Of a stretch of 64,000 nucleotides of DNA, positions 26,494-35,352 are shown piece by piece. The stretch spans positions 19,129 to 83,128 of the forward strand of contig NZ_NVOY01000044.1 of the NCBI RefSeq assembly GCF_002551005.1. Direction: 5' to 3'. The notes beneath the pieces are model-generated. The model ran no database searches. It was not told the origin of the DNA and saw only the letters and a list, made by a program, of their open reading frames with translations. The first letter of the stretch is position 1; each line of letters starts with the position of its first letter. Source of the stretch: Bacillus pseudomycoides. Lineage in GTDB: Bacteria; Bacillota; Bacilli; Bacillales; Bacillaceae_G. A program made the translations under genes and the position numbers.

Positions 26494-27615
26494 ATGAAAG
26501 AAATCGAACTAAAATTACAAGGTGAAATAAATCGACTGACAAATAAGACGTTCAAGTTTGATGAGCGCGTTGGTGAAGGATGGTTTTCGGCGGTTTATTT
26601 CTTAAAAACTCGTGATATTATTAAAGAATTTCGAGCGGAAAGTGTTGTGACAATGCAATTTTTCCAAAAGGAACATGCTGTATTATGTGGAACAGATGAA
26701 GTGCTTGCTTTATTACAAACATTTGGGGAGCATCCTGAAGAGCTTGAAATTCATTCTTTAAAAGATGGGGATAAAGTAAGTCCGTTTGAAACGGTATTAA
26801 CGATTCGCGGACCGTATGAGTATTTCGGCTATTTAGAAGGTGTCATTGATGGTATTTTAGGACGACGCACTTCTGTGGCAACAAATGTGTATAATGTTGT
26901 ACAAGCTGCGCGCAGCGGTCAGAAAGAGAAGCCTGTTATTTTCATGGGCGACCGTGATGATCATTATACACAACAAGCCGGTGATGGCTATGCTGCTTAT
27001 ATCGGCGGTATGAGCGCACAAGCAACGCACGCGATGAATGAATGGTGGGGCAAAAGCGGAATGGGAACAATGCCTCACGCTTTAATTCAAATGTTTAATG
27101 GTGATGTTGTAGAAGCGGCAAAAGCATATCATAAAAAGTTTCCAGAAGATGAGCTAGTCGTACTAATCGATTACAATAACGATGTCATTACAGATGCACT
27201 TCGTGTTGCTCGTGAGTTCGGGTCAGAACTAAAAGGAGTACGTGTAGATACATCACGCACGATGATTGACCAATACTTCATTCGTCATCCAGAAGTACTT
27301 GGCACATTTGATCCGCGCGGTGTGAATCCATCTCTAATCTTTGCACTTCGTAAAGCATTAGATGACGAAGGATTCCAGCACGTGAATATCGTAGTAAGCG
27401 GCGGCTTTGATGAAAAACGAATTCGTGAGTTTGAAGAACAAAATGTTCCAGTTGATATTTATGGTGTCGGCAGCAGCTTATTAAAAATGAACATTGGCTT
27501 CACAGGTGATAACGTAGAATTAAACGGAAAACCAGAAGCGAAAGCAGGACGTAAATATCGTCCAAACCCGCGTTTAGAACGAGTTCAATTACAAGCCAGA
27601 GAAGACGCGGAATAA
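26494..27615 (+). CDS. Nicotinate phosphoribosyltransferase-type enzyme
   Basis: The 373-residue protein is a short NAPRTase-family enzyme, closer in length to archaeal forms than to the ~490-residue YueK/PncB. It would join nicotinate to PRPP in NAD salvage. Features: an N-terminal GWFSAVYFLKT strand, the conserved GDRDDHYTQQAGDG and THAMNEWW segments with the active-site His, VLIDYNNDVI, VDTSRTM and VVSGGFDEKRI phosphate-binding parts, and GVGSSLLK. GGGAG precedes ATG 26494. Substrate could also be a related pyridine or amide. Confidence 0.8.
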   Translation: MKEIELKLQGEINRLTNKTFKFDERVGEGWFSAVYFLKTRDIIKEFRAESVVTMQFFQKEHAVLCGTDEVLALLQTFGEHPEELEIHSLKDGDKVSPFETVLTIRGPYEYFGYLEGVIDGILGRRTSVATNVYNVVQAARSGQKEKPVIFMGDRDDHYTQQAGDGYAAYIGGMSAQATHAMNEWWGKSGMGTMPHALIQMFNGDVVEAAKAYHKKFPEDELVVLIDYNNDVITDALRVAREFGSELKGVRVDTSRTMIDQYFIRHPEVLGTFDPRGVNPSLIFALRKALDDEGFQHVNIVVSGGFDEKRIREFEEQNVPVDIYGVGSSLLKMNIGFTGDNVELNGKPEAKAGRKYRPNPRLERVQLQAREDAE

Positions 27616-27632
27616 AGTGAAATGCCCAGCAG

Positions 27633-27755
27633 TGCGGGGACTTTTCACCCCGCAAATCTTCTTTATTTCTCTCTGAATATTAAATGGGAAACAGTTAATT
27701 TCAAATAGTGGAATAAACGGATAAACTGGTAGGGAATTGACCCTATCAGTTTTTC
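27633..27755 (+). terminator. Two hairpins after the phosphoribosyltransferase gene
   Basis: TGCGGGG/CCCCGCA (27633-27654) has only a weak T tail. AAACTGGTAGGG/CCCTATCAGTTT (27723-27752) ends in TTTTTC and is the better terminator. The rest of the 314-base gap before murC holds a TATAAT at 27787-27792 with no clear -35. Confidence 0.7.
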
Positions 27756-27929
27756 TGTTATCATAGTATAACGGATTGTTTTTTGCTATAATAAGTTTGT
27801 TATGGACTTATACGGGAGCTTGGACGTGATTATAAGAAATTCGAGATGATTACCAAAATAAGAAGAAAATCATATACTGTCTTATAGATAGACCGTTGGA
27901 ATAGTTCGAAATGTTGGAGGTTCTTTAAG

Positions 27930-29243
27930 ATGACAGTTTACCATTTTGTGGGAATTAAAGGGACAGGGATGAGTGCTTTAGCGCAAATTTTACATGACAT
28001 GAAGCATACTGTTCAAGGTTCTGATGTAGACAAACGTTTTTTTACGCAAACAGCGTTGGAAAAGCGTGGGATTTCTATCCTACCTTTTGATAAGAAGAAT
28101 GTTGAAGAAGGACAAGTGATTATTGCAGGAAATGCATTTCCAGATACGCATGAGGAAATTGAATATGCAAAAGAATTAAATTTACCTATTTATCGTTACC
28201 ATCACTTTTTAGGTGATTTTATGAGTAAGTATACGAGTGTCGCTGTAACGGGTGCTCACGGAAAAACATCAACGACAGGTTTGTTATCTCACGTGATGCA
28301 AGGGGCGAGCCCTACATCTTGTTTAATTGGTGATGGAACAGGACTTGGAGTAGAGGATAGTAAGTATTTTGTATTTGAAGCGTGTGAATATCGCCGTCAT
28401 TTCTTGTCTTATCATCCAGATTATGCAATTATGACAAATATCGATTTTGATCACCCTGATTATTTTGCAGACATTAATGATGTATTTAGTGCGTTCCAAG
28501 AGATGGCGCTGCAAGTGAAGAAGGGTATTATTGCGTGCGGTGATGATGAAGAACTTCAAAAGATTCATGCGAAAGTACCAGTTATTTTCTATGGATTTGG
28601 CGAAGATAATGATTTCCAGGCACGTAACATTCAAAAAAGAACAGATGGCACTGGATTTGATGTCTTTGTTCGTAATACGTATTATGGAACGTTCGATATT
28701 ACAGGTTACGGCAATCATAGCGTGTTAAATGCATTGGCAGTTATTGCTCTTTGTCATTATGAAAACATTGATGTTGAAGTTGTGAAACAGCAGTTAACAA
28801 CATTTGGCGGTGTAAAGCGTCGTTTCAACGAAAAGATAGTAGGTGAGCAAGTAATTATTGACGATTACGCACATCACCCAACAGAAATTACTGTGACAAT
28901 TGAAGCGGCTCGTCAAAAACACCCAGAACGTGAAATCGTAGCAGTATTTCAGCCACATACATTCTCTAGAACACAAAAATTCTTAGATGAATTTGCAGAA
29001 AGCCTACGTAAGGCAGACCAAGTATATTTATGTGATATTTTCGGTTCTGCGCGTGAAAATAGAGGAGAGTTAACAATTCAAGACTTGCAGCAACGCATTG
29101 ATGGTGCAGAGCTGGTTACAGTTATGACGACAGAAGTATTAAAGAAACATAAAAACGGCGTACTTATTTTCATGGGCGCTGGTGATATTCAAAAATTTGA
29201 AGCTGCTTATGTAAAGGAAGTACAAGTGGCGGAGAAGAAGTAA
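27930..29243 (+). CDS. murC: UDP-N-acetylmuramate--L-alanine ligase MurC
   Basis: The 437-residue cytoplasmic ligase adds L-alanine to UDP-MurNAc in peptidoglycan precursor synthesis, using ATP. It opens with the Rossmann turn [14 protein letters not shown], has the ATP-binding [13 protein letters not shown] near residue 107, the [13 protein letters not shown] and [10 protein letters not shown] segments, [11 protein letters not shown], the [10 protein letters not shown] site and FQPHTFSRT. Length is normal. TTGGAGG precedes ATG 27930. In B. subtilis ytxG follows; here the next 21 kb are accessory. Confidence 0.96.
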   Translation: MTVYHFVGIKGTGMSALAQILHDMKHTVQGSDVDKRFFTQTALEKRGISILPFDKKNVEEGQVIIAGNAFPDTHEEIEYAKELNLPIYRYHHFLGDFMSKYTSVAVTGAHGKTSTTGLLSHVMQGASPTSCLIGDGTGLGVEDSKYFVFEACEYRRHFLSYHPDYAIMTNIDFDHPDYFADINDVFSAFQEMALQVKKGIIACGDDEELQKIHAKVPVIFYGFGEDNDFQARNIQKRTDGTGFDVFVRNTYYGTFDITGYGNHSVLNALAVIALCHYENIDVEVVKQQLTTFGGVKRRFNEKIVGEQVIIDDYAHHPTEITVTIEAARQKHPEREIVAVFQPHTFSRTQKFLDEFAESLRKADQVYLCDIFGSARENRGELTIQDLQQRIDGAELVTVMTTEVLKKHKNGVLIFMGAGDIQKFEAAYVKEVQVAEKK

Positions 29244-29250
29244 GGAAATG

Positions 29251-29282
29251 AAAAAGACGTGTAGAGATGCACGTCTTTTTTG
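29251..29282 (+). terminator. Terminator after murC
   Basis: AAAAAGACGTG pairs with CACGTCTTTTT around an eight-base loop, followed by T. Confidence 0.9.
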
Positions 29283-29394
29283 TATGTGAAAAATAAAAAT
29301 TTTTATACGTATTTTGCGTAATACGTGATTTGTAGATGAGGGAATAGTTTTATAAAATTAGGTTGCACAGTAAGAAAAGTGGGAGGGAAGAAGT

Positions 29395-30270
29395 GTGCAG
29401 CAAAGGCTAGTTAATTTAAAAATTGACTTCGCTTTTAAACAGTTATTTGGTATAAAAGGTAATGAAGAGATTTTGATTGGTTTTTTAAATGCCATATTAC
29501 AATCATCATTAGAATCGCAAATTACATCCCTTCAACTAGAAGATCCACATCTCCATAAAGAGTATGAGGATGACAAACTATCCATTTTAGATTTACTTGC
29601 AACATTGGATAATGAGACACAAGTAAATATAGAAATTCAGCTTCGTAACACACACGATACGATTAAACGTTCTTTATATTATTGGTCAAAGTTATATACC
29701 TCTCAAATGAAAGAAGGTATGCCTTATCGTGCTCTTCGAAAAACAATAACCATTAATTTATTAGATTTTATATTATTTTCATCGCATGAAGATTTTCATA
29801 CAACCGGACAGTTGTGGAACACCCAAAAACCGAAGATGTTGACAAGTGATATAGAAATTCACTTTATAGAAGTTCCGAAGCTCGTCAAACAGTGGAAAGA
29901 AGAGAAAATCAACCCTTGGGAAGATGCGTTTGTTCGCTGGATGTTATTACTATCTGCACATGAAGATGAATATTTAACACAAACATTGGAGGAAATTGCG
30001 ATGAACCAAGATCCTATCTTACGAAAAGCAATTGATAAATGGGAGAATATGAGTCATGATTCGTCCTTCCGTCTTGCCTACGAAGCTCGTGAAAAGCTAT
30101 TACTGGATGAACAGGCTAAGCTTGCTCACGCTCGTGAAGAAGGATTGGAAAAGGGACGAGAGAAAGAAAGAAAAGAGTTAATTCGAGGAATGCATAAAAA
30201 CGGAATGCCTATAGAAGATATTTCAAAATTCACAGGTTTAAGCGTAGAGGAAGTGCAACGGTTATTATAG
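29395..30270 (+). CDS. Rpn-family PD-(D/E)XK nuclease / transposase-like
   Basis: The 291-residue protein belongs to the Rpn (recombination-promoting nuclease, formerly putative transposase) family. The N-terminal DFAFKQLFG segment, the ILDLLATL strand with its Asp and the following NIEIQL (E-x-Q core) make the PD-(D/E)XK site, and RSLYYWSKLYTSQMKEG is the usual family helix. The C-terminal end is charged and closes with a short helix-turn segment (PIEDISKFTGLSVEEVQRLL). GTG 29395 follows GGGAGGG. Relatives cut DNA and raise recA-independent recombination in E. coli; a role in DNA mobility or phage defence here is a guess. Confidence 0.85.
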   Translation: MQQRLVNLKIDFAFKQLFGIKGNEEILIGFLNAILQSSLESQITSLQLEDPHLHKEYEDDKLSILDLLATLDNETQVNIEIQLRNTHDTIKRSLYYWSKLYTSQMKEGMPYRALRKTITINLLDFILFSSHEDFHTTGQLWNTQKPKMLTSDIEIHFIEVPKLVKQWKEEKINPWEDAFVRWMLLLSAHEDEYLTQTLEEIAMNQDPILRKAIDKWENMSHDSSFRLAYEAREKLLLDEQAKLAHAREEGLEKGREKERKELIRGMHKNGMPIEDISKFTGLSVEEVQRLL

Positions 30271-30296
30271 CTTTGATAGGTTTGAGCTCACATATG

Positions 30297-30352
30297 AATA
30301 ATAAAAAAGGTTGTTCTAAAAATGAAACTTTTAGACAGCCTTTTTTATTATT
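30297..30352 (+). terminator. Long bulged terminator after rpn-type gene
   Basis: AATAATAAAAAAGGTTGTTC and TAAAA pair, with one bulge, to TTTTAGACAGCC and TTTTTTATTATT. It runs directly into the -35 element of the MerR gene. Confidence 0.8.
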
Positions 30353-30381
30353 GACCTAGAGTCAACTCTAGATTGTAAAAT
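30351..30381 (+). promoter_or_regulatory. MerR-type promoter with 19-bp spacer and operator
   Basis: TTGACC (30351-30356) and TAAAAT (30376-30381) are separated by 19 bases, the long spacer used by MerR-activated promoters. A 7-2-7 palindrome, CTAGAGT-CA-ACTCTAG (30356-30371), lies between them, as expected for MerR-family operators that twist the DNA. It controls the merR-type gene and the transporter after it. Confidence 0.8.
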
Positions 30382-30410
30382 GAAATTATGGAAATTAAGG
30401 AGGAAATATG

Positions 30411-30824
30411 ATGTATACAATTGGCAAAGTCGCAGAGTTAACAGGAATGAGCATTCATACACTTCGTTATTATGAAAAATTAGGATTAGTGCCGCCGCCA
30501 AAACGAAATAGCGGTATTCGGCAATATACAGATGGGGATGTGCAGTTTTTACAATTTCTATATTCTTTAAAACAAACGGGAATGTCATTAGAGGAAATTG
30601 CGGAGTTTGCGAGTGACGGTTGTATTTTAGAAGAAATTAAGCAAAGAAAAGAAGAAGTGCCTTCGAAAATAAAAAAGCGCATTTCCATTTTAAATGATCA
30701 TTTAAAAAAGATAGAAGTGCAAAAGAAACAATTAGAACGTGTAATTCAACTTACAGAACAAAAATTAGAGATTTATCATGATTTTTTAGGGGAAAAGCAC
30801 TTGGAGGACGATGATGAAAAATAA
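30411..30824 (+). CDS. MerR-family transcriptional regulator
   Basis: The 137-residue protein has an N-terminal MerR winged helix (MYTIGKVAELTGMSIHTLRY, then YYEKLGLVPPPKR), a middle helix with SLEEIAEFASDG, and a coiled-coil dimer helix (about 75-125). No cysteine cluster for metal is present, so it is more like the small-molecule sensors (BmrR/TipA/AdhR). ATG 30411 has better spacing from AAGGAGG than ATG 30408. It overlaps the EamA-type gene downstream and is expected to control both. Confidence 0.9.
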   Translation: MYTIGKVAELTGMSIHTLRYYEKLGLVPPPKRNSGIRQYTDGDVQFLQFLYSLKQTGMSLEEIAEFASDGCILEEIKQRKEEVPSKIKKRISILNDHLKKIEVQKKQLERVIQLTEQKLEIYHDFLGEKHLEDDDEK

Positions 30825-31272
30825 AGTGTATCTACAGTTGCTTGGATTTGCATTATTCACTGGTGGAACATTTAACGTTTCCAAATATGCAGTACAATAT
30901 TTTGAAACTGCTCACATTGCTTCGTGGCGTTTTGGTATAGCGGCGCTTGTTATGTTAGGTATGTTAGTAATTAGAAAAAATTTAAAATGGGAAGAGTGTA
31001 AACAGAATATTGGTTACTACATGTTGCTTGGGATAGTTGGTGTATTTGGATTTAATTTCTGTTTCTTTTTAGGAATGAAAAGTACAGAGGCTATAAATGG
31101 ATCACTCATTATGGCTACGAATCCGCTTGTTACAACGATATTAGCGAGGCTGATTTTACAAGAAAAAATAGTGAGAAGGCAAGTAATCGGAATGATTTTA
31201 GTGATTAGCGGTGTGCTTCTTTCTTCGGGATTTTTTGCATTACGTGTTAAAAAAAGTAGTATAAATCTGTAA
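30814..31272 (+). pseudogene. Half-length EamA/DMT transporter (one repeat only)
   Basis: The 152-residue product has about five helices, one EamA repeat, where family members normally have two (about 300 residues). It matches the first half well (GGTFNVSKYAVQYF, GFNFCFFLGMKSTEAINGSL, TNPLVTTILARL) and stops soon after VIGMILVISGVLLSSG with a charged tail. The ending looks like a recombination between equivalent points of the two repeats, so I call it a probable deletion product; a working half-size (EmrE-like) dimer cannot be excluded. Start ATG 30814 or 30811 lies within the end of the merR-type gene. Confidence 0.6.
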
Positions 31273-31337
31273 GTTTTATTAACAATTTACAAATTAAAAT
31301 GTTAGAATAATAAGAAAATACAGAGGGGGATTTAGCA

Positions 31338-31889
31338 ATGTTTACACTAAGAGTCGATGAAGAAATCCAATTACAATTGCTAGAAAAGCATCATAAAGAT
31401 GAGCTGTACGAATTAGTAGATAGCAACCGAGAGTATTTACGAGAGTGGCTTCCATGGGTCGACCGTACGAAAACGGCGGAAGCATATAATGAAATCTTTC
31501 CAATGTGGCTGCATCAATTCGCAGATGGAAATGGTTTTGAAGCAGGGATACGTTATAAAGAGAAGCTCGTTGGGATGGTTGGTATTCATCCGGTGAATTG
31601 GGGAAAGAAAGCGGCAAGTCTTGGGTATTACCTTGCGGAAGAAGCAAGCGGAAAAGGAATTATGACGCGAAGCGTAGAGGCTGCGCTCCGTTATGCTTTT
31701 GAAGAGTTAAATTTAAATAAAGTTGAAATTCATTGCGGAGCAGAAAATGTAAAGAGCCGTGCCATTCCGGAACGACTCGGCTTTCACTTAGATGGAATGA
31801 TGCGTGATGGAGAATGGTTATATGATCATTTTCATGACATTGCGGTGTATAGTATGTTAGCGAGAGAATGGAAGGAAAGAAGCGTATAG
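31338..31889 (+). CDS. GNAT acetyltransferase (RimL/YdaF type)
   Basis: The 183-residue enzyme is a RimL/YdaF-like GNAT that transfers acetyl from acetyl-CoA to a protein N-terminus or small amine. Patterns: LYELVDSNREYLREWLPWVD typical of this branch, GYYLAEEASGKGIMTRSV for acetyl-CoA binding (Q/RxxGxG replaced by SGKG), LNLNKVEIHCGAENVKSR and RLGFHLDG. AGAGGGGG precedes ATG 31338. Target unknown. Confidence 0.85.
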   Translation: MFTLRVDEEIQLQLLEKHHKDELYELVDSNREYLREWLPWVDRTKTAEAYNEIFPMWLHQFADGNGFEAGIRYKEKLVGMVGIHPVNWGKKAASLGYYLAEEASGKGIMTRSVEAALRYAFEELNLNKVEIHCGAENVKSRAIPERLGFHLDGMMRDGEWLYDHFHDIAVYSMLAREWKERSV

Positions 31890-31956
31890 TAGGGCGCTTC
31901 TTTTTTTCTGAATTCACCAATAATTAATGGTATAATATGGTTAAGAGGTAATGGAA

Positions 31957-32367
31957 ATGGAATTTCACATAAAAAAGAATCCGATTATGATACTGCTTAC
32001 TGTTATTATGCTGCTACTGGTTGCATTTTCTCCTATAATATCATTCACGCTAAATGGAAAAGGATTGCTAACGGGACTTGTGGTAGGAATATTATTTCTA
32101 GCTGCCAACAGTATTTCTATTTCTGAAATGTTTGTGTTTCAGCATAAAATCGTTAATGGTGAGCTCGTAACAGGGCGTTGGCTCACAAAAAAGAAAATTC
32201 CGCTTGCAAGTATTCGAGCAATTCGGTTTGTCGGAAAAAGTAAGAGAAATTTAGAAATTACGTATGGAGATAAATTTGAAGTACATTTGATTACAATGCC
32301 AAAAGAGAAGGAAAAATTCATGGAGCTGCTTTTACAAGAAAGTCCTTATGTGAGAATAGAAGACTAA
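31957..32367 (+). CDS. Two-helix membrane protein with PH-like C-terminus
   Basis: The 136-residue protein has two hydrophobic helices at about 8-30 and 35-57 and a cytosolic C-terminal domain (KIVNGELVTGRWLTKKKI, then ASIRAIRFVG) that recalls bacterial PH domains of the DUF304/bPH type. ATG 31957 is spaced well from AAGAGGT, while ATG 31951 touches it. A TATAAT at 31931 lies close upstream, giving a very short leader. Function unknown. Confidence 0.65.
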   Translation: MEFHIKKNPIMILLTVIMLLLVAFSPIISFTLNGKGLLTGLVVGILFLAANSISISEMFVFQHKIVNGELVTGRWLTKKKIPLASIRAIRFVGKSKRNLEITYGDKFEVHLITMPKEKEKFMELLLQESPYVRIED

Positions 32368-32373
32368 ATATAT

Positions 32374-32572
32374 ACATGCAATTTGAAAAACGGACATAAA
32401 AACCCCCTTTCTTTTTTAGGATGAGCGAGAGGATCTGGCCATACATAGAAGCGGTCAGGTCCTTTTCCTACCATGTACGACGATAAAGCAAAGAGAGAAA
32501 ACGAGTGTAGATCATTTTTTGTTTTATATAACAGCAACTTATATGTTGAAAAATTAAAATGGAATTATATAT
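32374..32572 (+). repeat. Dispersed structured repeat, copy C
   Basis: The most complete copy. Left end TATATACATGCAATTTGAAA and the reverse complement of the right end (AAATTAAAATGGAATTATAT) are alike over about 30 bases. Core about 32419-32475 (GGATGAGCGAGAGGATCTGG), slightly diverged from the others. It lies between the PH-like membrane protein and an interrupted small gene. Confidence 0.75.
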
Positions 32573-32584
32573 AAGGAGTAGCCG

Positions 32585-32773
32585 ATGAAAAATATAAAGG
32601 TATTATTTTGCTTTGAAATGCTAACGGTGCTCATGGTTTGTGTGAGGGGCTATGTCCGCTAGGAATGGCCTTTATACATGTCGATTGGAGTAGGGATTTT
32701 AGCAATCGTACTTCTCTATTATTTTCATTATCGATATGAGAAAAGCAAAGGGAAGAGATCTTTCAAGCAATAA
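32585..32773 (+). pseudogene. Small membrane protein gene interrupted by an in-frame TAG
   Basis: ATG 32585 with a good AAGGAG starts a frame reading MKNIKVLFCFEMLTVLMVC, then TAG at codon 26 (32660-32662), then continues in frame as EWPLYMSIGVGILAIVLL and a basic tail to TAA at 32771. A CAG-to-TAG change would explain the break. Whole, it would be a 62-residue protein with two hydrophobic segments. The second half still looks protein-like, so the mutation may be recent. No family recognised. Confidence 0.55.
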
Positions 32774-32801
32774 AATATTAGTATTCATCGGAGGGTTCTC
32801 T

Positions 32802-33062
32802 ATGAGCATTCGTTGGCATAAACCGGATTGTCGTCAAGATCATATGATGTTTGACACGCTATGGGAAGCAAAAGAATGGGGAGGTTCCATCAGTAACGAT
32901 ATGTATGCAGGAGTTTTTGATGGATATACAACTCCTGACGAGAAAGTTGCCTATGTTTTGGCTTTTCGTTTGGCGAGTGTTCAACGATTTCATGTTCATA
33001 CGGATACAGTTTGGCTTGGGGATAAAATGATGTATAAAGTATGGGTTACTCCATCTACTTAA
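32802..33062 (+). CDS. Conserved small hypothetical protein
   Basis: The 86-residue soluble protein starts at ATG 32802 after GGAGGG and reads MSIRWHKPDCRQDHMMF... to VWVTPST. It is rich in aromatic residues and His with one Cys. I do not recognise the family. It sits between two small membrane protein genes in the same direction and may share their transcript. Confidence 0.6.
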   Translation: MSIRWHKPDCRQDHMMFDTLWEAKEWGGSISNDMYAGVFDGYTTPDEKVAYVLAFRLASVQRFHVHTDTVWLGDKMMYKVWVTPST

Positions 33063-33079
33063 AATAGGGGGCCGGAGAT

Positions 33080-33259
33080 ATGGAAGCTGGGCCGGCTTTA
33101 TATAGTATTTTTTCAATATTAGGACTTGTTTTCTATGTCGCAGTAGCAGCCTTTGTAGTATGTGTTATGTTAATTGTATTAAAGAGAGTGAGAGAACGAA
33201 ATGAGTATTTAGAAGATATACGAGATGAACTTAGAAAGAGGAATAATACTTCGAACTAA
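33080..33259 (+). CDS. Small single-span membrane protein (59 aa)
   Basis: ATG 33080 follows AGGGGG by eight bases and opens a 59-codon frame. The product has one hydrophobic span (about residues 10-35, FSILGLVFYVAVAAFVVCVM) and then a charged, probably coiled cytosolic tail (RVRERNEYLEDIRDELRKR). Good ribosome binding site, codon use and topology argue that it is real. Function unknown. Confidence 0.65.
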   Translation: MEAGPALYSIFSILGLVFYVAVAAFVVCVMLIVLKRVRERNEYLEDIRDELRKRNNTSN

Positions 33260-33289
33260 GTTCATTTTTCATAATTAGGAGGTTTTCAC

Positions 33290-33865
33290 ATGACTAGAAT
33301 AGGGATCATTCGTCACGGAAGTACACCGTGGAATAAAGAAGGAAGAGCGCAGGGGAATTCAAATATTGCCCTTGATCAAGCTGGAATAGCAGATGCACAT
33401 AAATTGGCAGAGCGTTTGCATAAGGAGAATTGGGATTTCATATATTCTAGTCATCTAGTAAGAGCAAAGCAAACTGCGGAGATTATTGGAGAAAAACTTC
33501 CGAATACTCCCCTTTATTTGGAATCTAGACTTCGTGAAGCAGGCGGAGGACAGATTGAAGGGACAACGGAAGAAGAAAGAATTGTAAAGTGGGGCAAGAA
33601 TTGGAGAGAGCTGGATTTAGGAATTGAAAGTGCTGATAATGTTATAGCGAGAGGTCTTTCGGTCATTGAAGAAGTTGTATCTAAACATGGAAATAAGAAT
33701 ATATTAATTGTTAGTCATGGCGCATTTATTAAACATCTTCTAAATGAATTAGTGCCTCATTTACATATGGCGGAATCTCCCCAAAATACGTCTTTAACGA
33801 AACTGATTAAATTAGAGAATGCTTGGGATTCAGAATTATATAATTGCACCGTACATTTAGATTAG
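33290..33865 (+). CDS. Histidine phosphatase (phosphoglycerate mutase-like)
   Basis: The 191-residue protein has the RHG motif of the histidine phosphatase superfamily (IGIIRHGSTPWN, phospho-accepting His 9), the second Arg in SSHLVRAKQTAE, the Glu in LREAGGGQIEG and the second catalytic His in IVSHGAFIKHLL. It would remove phosphate from a small metabolite, as in PhoE or CobC relatives. TAGGAGG precedes ATG 33290. Substrate is not apparent from context. Confidence 0.88.
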   Translation: MTRIGIIRHGSTPWNKEGRAQGNSNIALDQAGIADAHKLAERLHKENWDFIYSSHLVRAKQTAEIIGEKLPNTPLYLESRLREAGGGQIEGTTEEERIVKWGKNWRELDLGIESADNVIARGLSVIEEVVSKHGNKNILIVSHGAFIKHLLNELVPHLHMAESPQNTSLTKLIKLENAWDSELYNCTVHLD

Positions 33866-33930
33866 AGCGTTATATTTTGTTCAGGAATAATAAAACAAAG
33901 TATATATTTCTGCATACAATTTATAGGGAG

Positions 33931-33982
33931 AAGACTAAGTATTCATCGAATCTTGAATCTCGGTGGCTGCTTAGTCTTTTTA
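33931..33982 (+). terminator. Terminator after histidine phosphatase gene
   Basis: AAGACTAAG pairs with CTTAGTCTT, followed by TTTTA. The 305-base gap up to the PepSY gene otherwise holds the Fur-controlled promoter. Confidence 0.7.
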
Positions 33983-34106
33983 TATTGAAGACGTCGGTGT
34001 CATTTTAGATGCCCCTTCTCGACTAAATTATGATTTTACAAAAATATATTTCAAACAGCTGTTTCTTTTACTAAAATATTTCTTATGAATATTTCCCTTT
34101 GGAATA

Positions 34107-34135
34107 TTGACAATGAGAATCATTATCTTTAATAT
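34107..34135 (+). promoter_or_regulatory. Fur box over a sigma-A promoter
   Basis: TTGACA (34107-34112) and TAATAT (34130-34135) are 17 bases apart. GACAATGAGAATCATTATC at 34109-34127 matches 17 of the 19 bases of the Fur consensus GATAATGATAATCATTATC and covers the -35 and spacer. Iron repression of the PepSY gene is a firm prediction. Confidence 0.88.
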
Positions 34136-34170
34136 TAATTTGATTTTTCATTTCATTAAGGGGGACTTTT

Positions 34171-35292
34171 ATGAAGGTTCGTAGTATGGTTAGAAGGGTT
34201 CATTTATACCTTAGCATGATAGCGGGGATATTTATTGTGCTAATTGGATTGACTGGCAGTTTGCTTGTCTTTGACAACGAATTAAATCGTATGATTCATC
34301 CTGATTTATACAAAATAACTAAGGGACAACCAGTTACATATCAGAAAGCTTTGCAAACGGTAGCAAGCGCATACCCAAAGGGAGAAATAGGGCGTGTGTA
34401 TACGCCAGATGATCCACATTCTCAAGGTATTTATTTGTTTAATTTGAAAGAAGGGAAAGGGACGAAATCTGTATACGTTGATCCAGGCACTGGTAACATA
34501 AATGGAGATTTAGGGGGAAAGTCGTTTTTTAATCAAGTAAAAGAACTTCATTATCATTTACTTCTTAAAGATTTTAACGGTAAAGAAATTGTCGGTATTA
34601 TTGGATTTATTTTCTTTTTTATTAGTTTATCTGGCTTGTATTTATGGTGGCCCGGGATTAAAAAATGGACACGTGGTTTTGTTATACGGCGCAGTAAGAA
34701 TACATATGTAAAACAGTATGATATACATAAAGTCATTGGAATCATTGCTATGCCATTTTTATTAGTGGTTTCATTAACAGGTGCACTTTTTGCATACGAT
34801 AAGACAATTTTTGGGTGGGTCGGAGCAAAAACTAGTGTAATGCCATCGAAGGAGAAACTTATTTCTAAGCCTCTTTCAGGAGAAAAACTCCCTCTTGATC
34901 ACTTGTTAAGTGAAGCTGAAAAGACGGTTCCTCAAGGAACTATTACGCAAGTAAGGATGCCAGCGAAAGCGAAAAAAGGAAAAGCAGAGGGTGCTGTGGA
35001 AATTCGTTTGAGTCGTCCGTATGATCCAGGGAATGGGAATGTGAAAGTATGGATTGACCAGTATAGCGGGAAAGTGTTGGCTAAACTAGATCCAAAGGTG
35101 GATGATGGACTGACGTATCAGACATGGCTTAAACCTTTACATACAGGAACGTTTGGTGGTTTATTTACAAAAGTTTTATATGTTATTGCTGGTCTTACAC
35201 CATCAATCTTAATGTTCACTGGTACATATATGTGGTGGCACAAGAAAAAGAATAAGCGAAAGTTAAAGCATTCTTCAGTAACTGCAGCATAA
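34171..35292 (+). CDS. PepSY-associated TM protein, iron-regulated
   Basis: The 373-residue protein has four helices (about 12-34, 140-162, 185-205 and 335-355) and two external PepSY domains between them, the PepSY_TM/PiuB architecture. HLYLSMIAGIFIVLIGLTGS, LHYHLLL and YDIHKVIGIIAM supply His residues that could bind haem in the membrane, as proposed for siderophore-iron reductases of this family. AAGGGGG precedes ATG 34171, downstream of a near-consensus Fur box. A role in reducing ferric siderophore or haem uptake is inferred. Confidence 0.85.
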   Translation: MKVRSMVRRVHLYLSMIAGIFIVLIGLTGSLLVFDNELNRMIHPDLYKITKGQPVTYQKALQTVASAYPKGEIGRVYTPDDPHSQGIYLFNLKEGKGTKSVYVDPGTGNINGDLGGKSFFNQVKELHYHLLLKDFNGKEIVGIIGFIFFFISLSGLYLWWPGIKKWTRGFVIRRSKNTYVKQYDIHKVIGIIAMPFLLVVSLTGALFAYDKTIFGWVGAKTSVMPSKEKLISKPLSGEKLPLDHLLSEAEKTVPQGTITQVRMPAKAKKGKAEGAVEIRLSRPYDPGNGNVKVWIDQYSGKVLAKLDPKVDDGLTYQTWLKPLHTGTFGGLFTKVLYVIAGLTPSILMFTGTYMWWHKKKNKRKLKHSSVTAA

Positions 35293-35304
35293 CTATAGAA
35301 GCAT

Positions 35305-35350
35305 AAATAAGAAATCCCGTCAGAACAAAGGCTGGCGGGATTTCTTATTT
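35305..35350. terminator. 19-bp bidirectional terminator
   Basis: AAATAAGAAATCCCGTCAG pairs with CTGGCGGGATTTCTTATTT around AACAAAGG. It separates the PepSY gene from the convergent FAD subunit gene and works for both. Confidence 0.9.
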
Positions 35351-35352
35351 CA

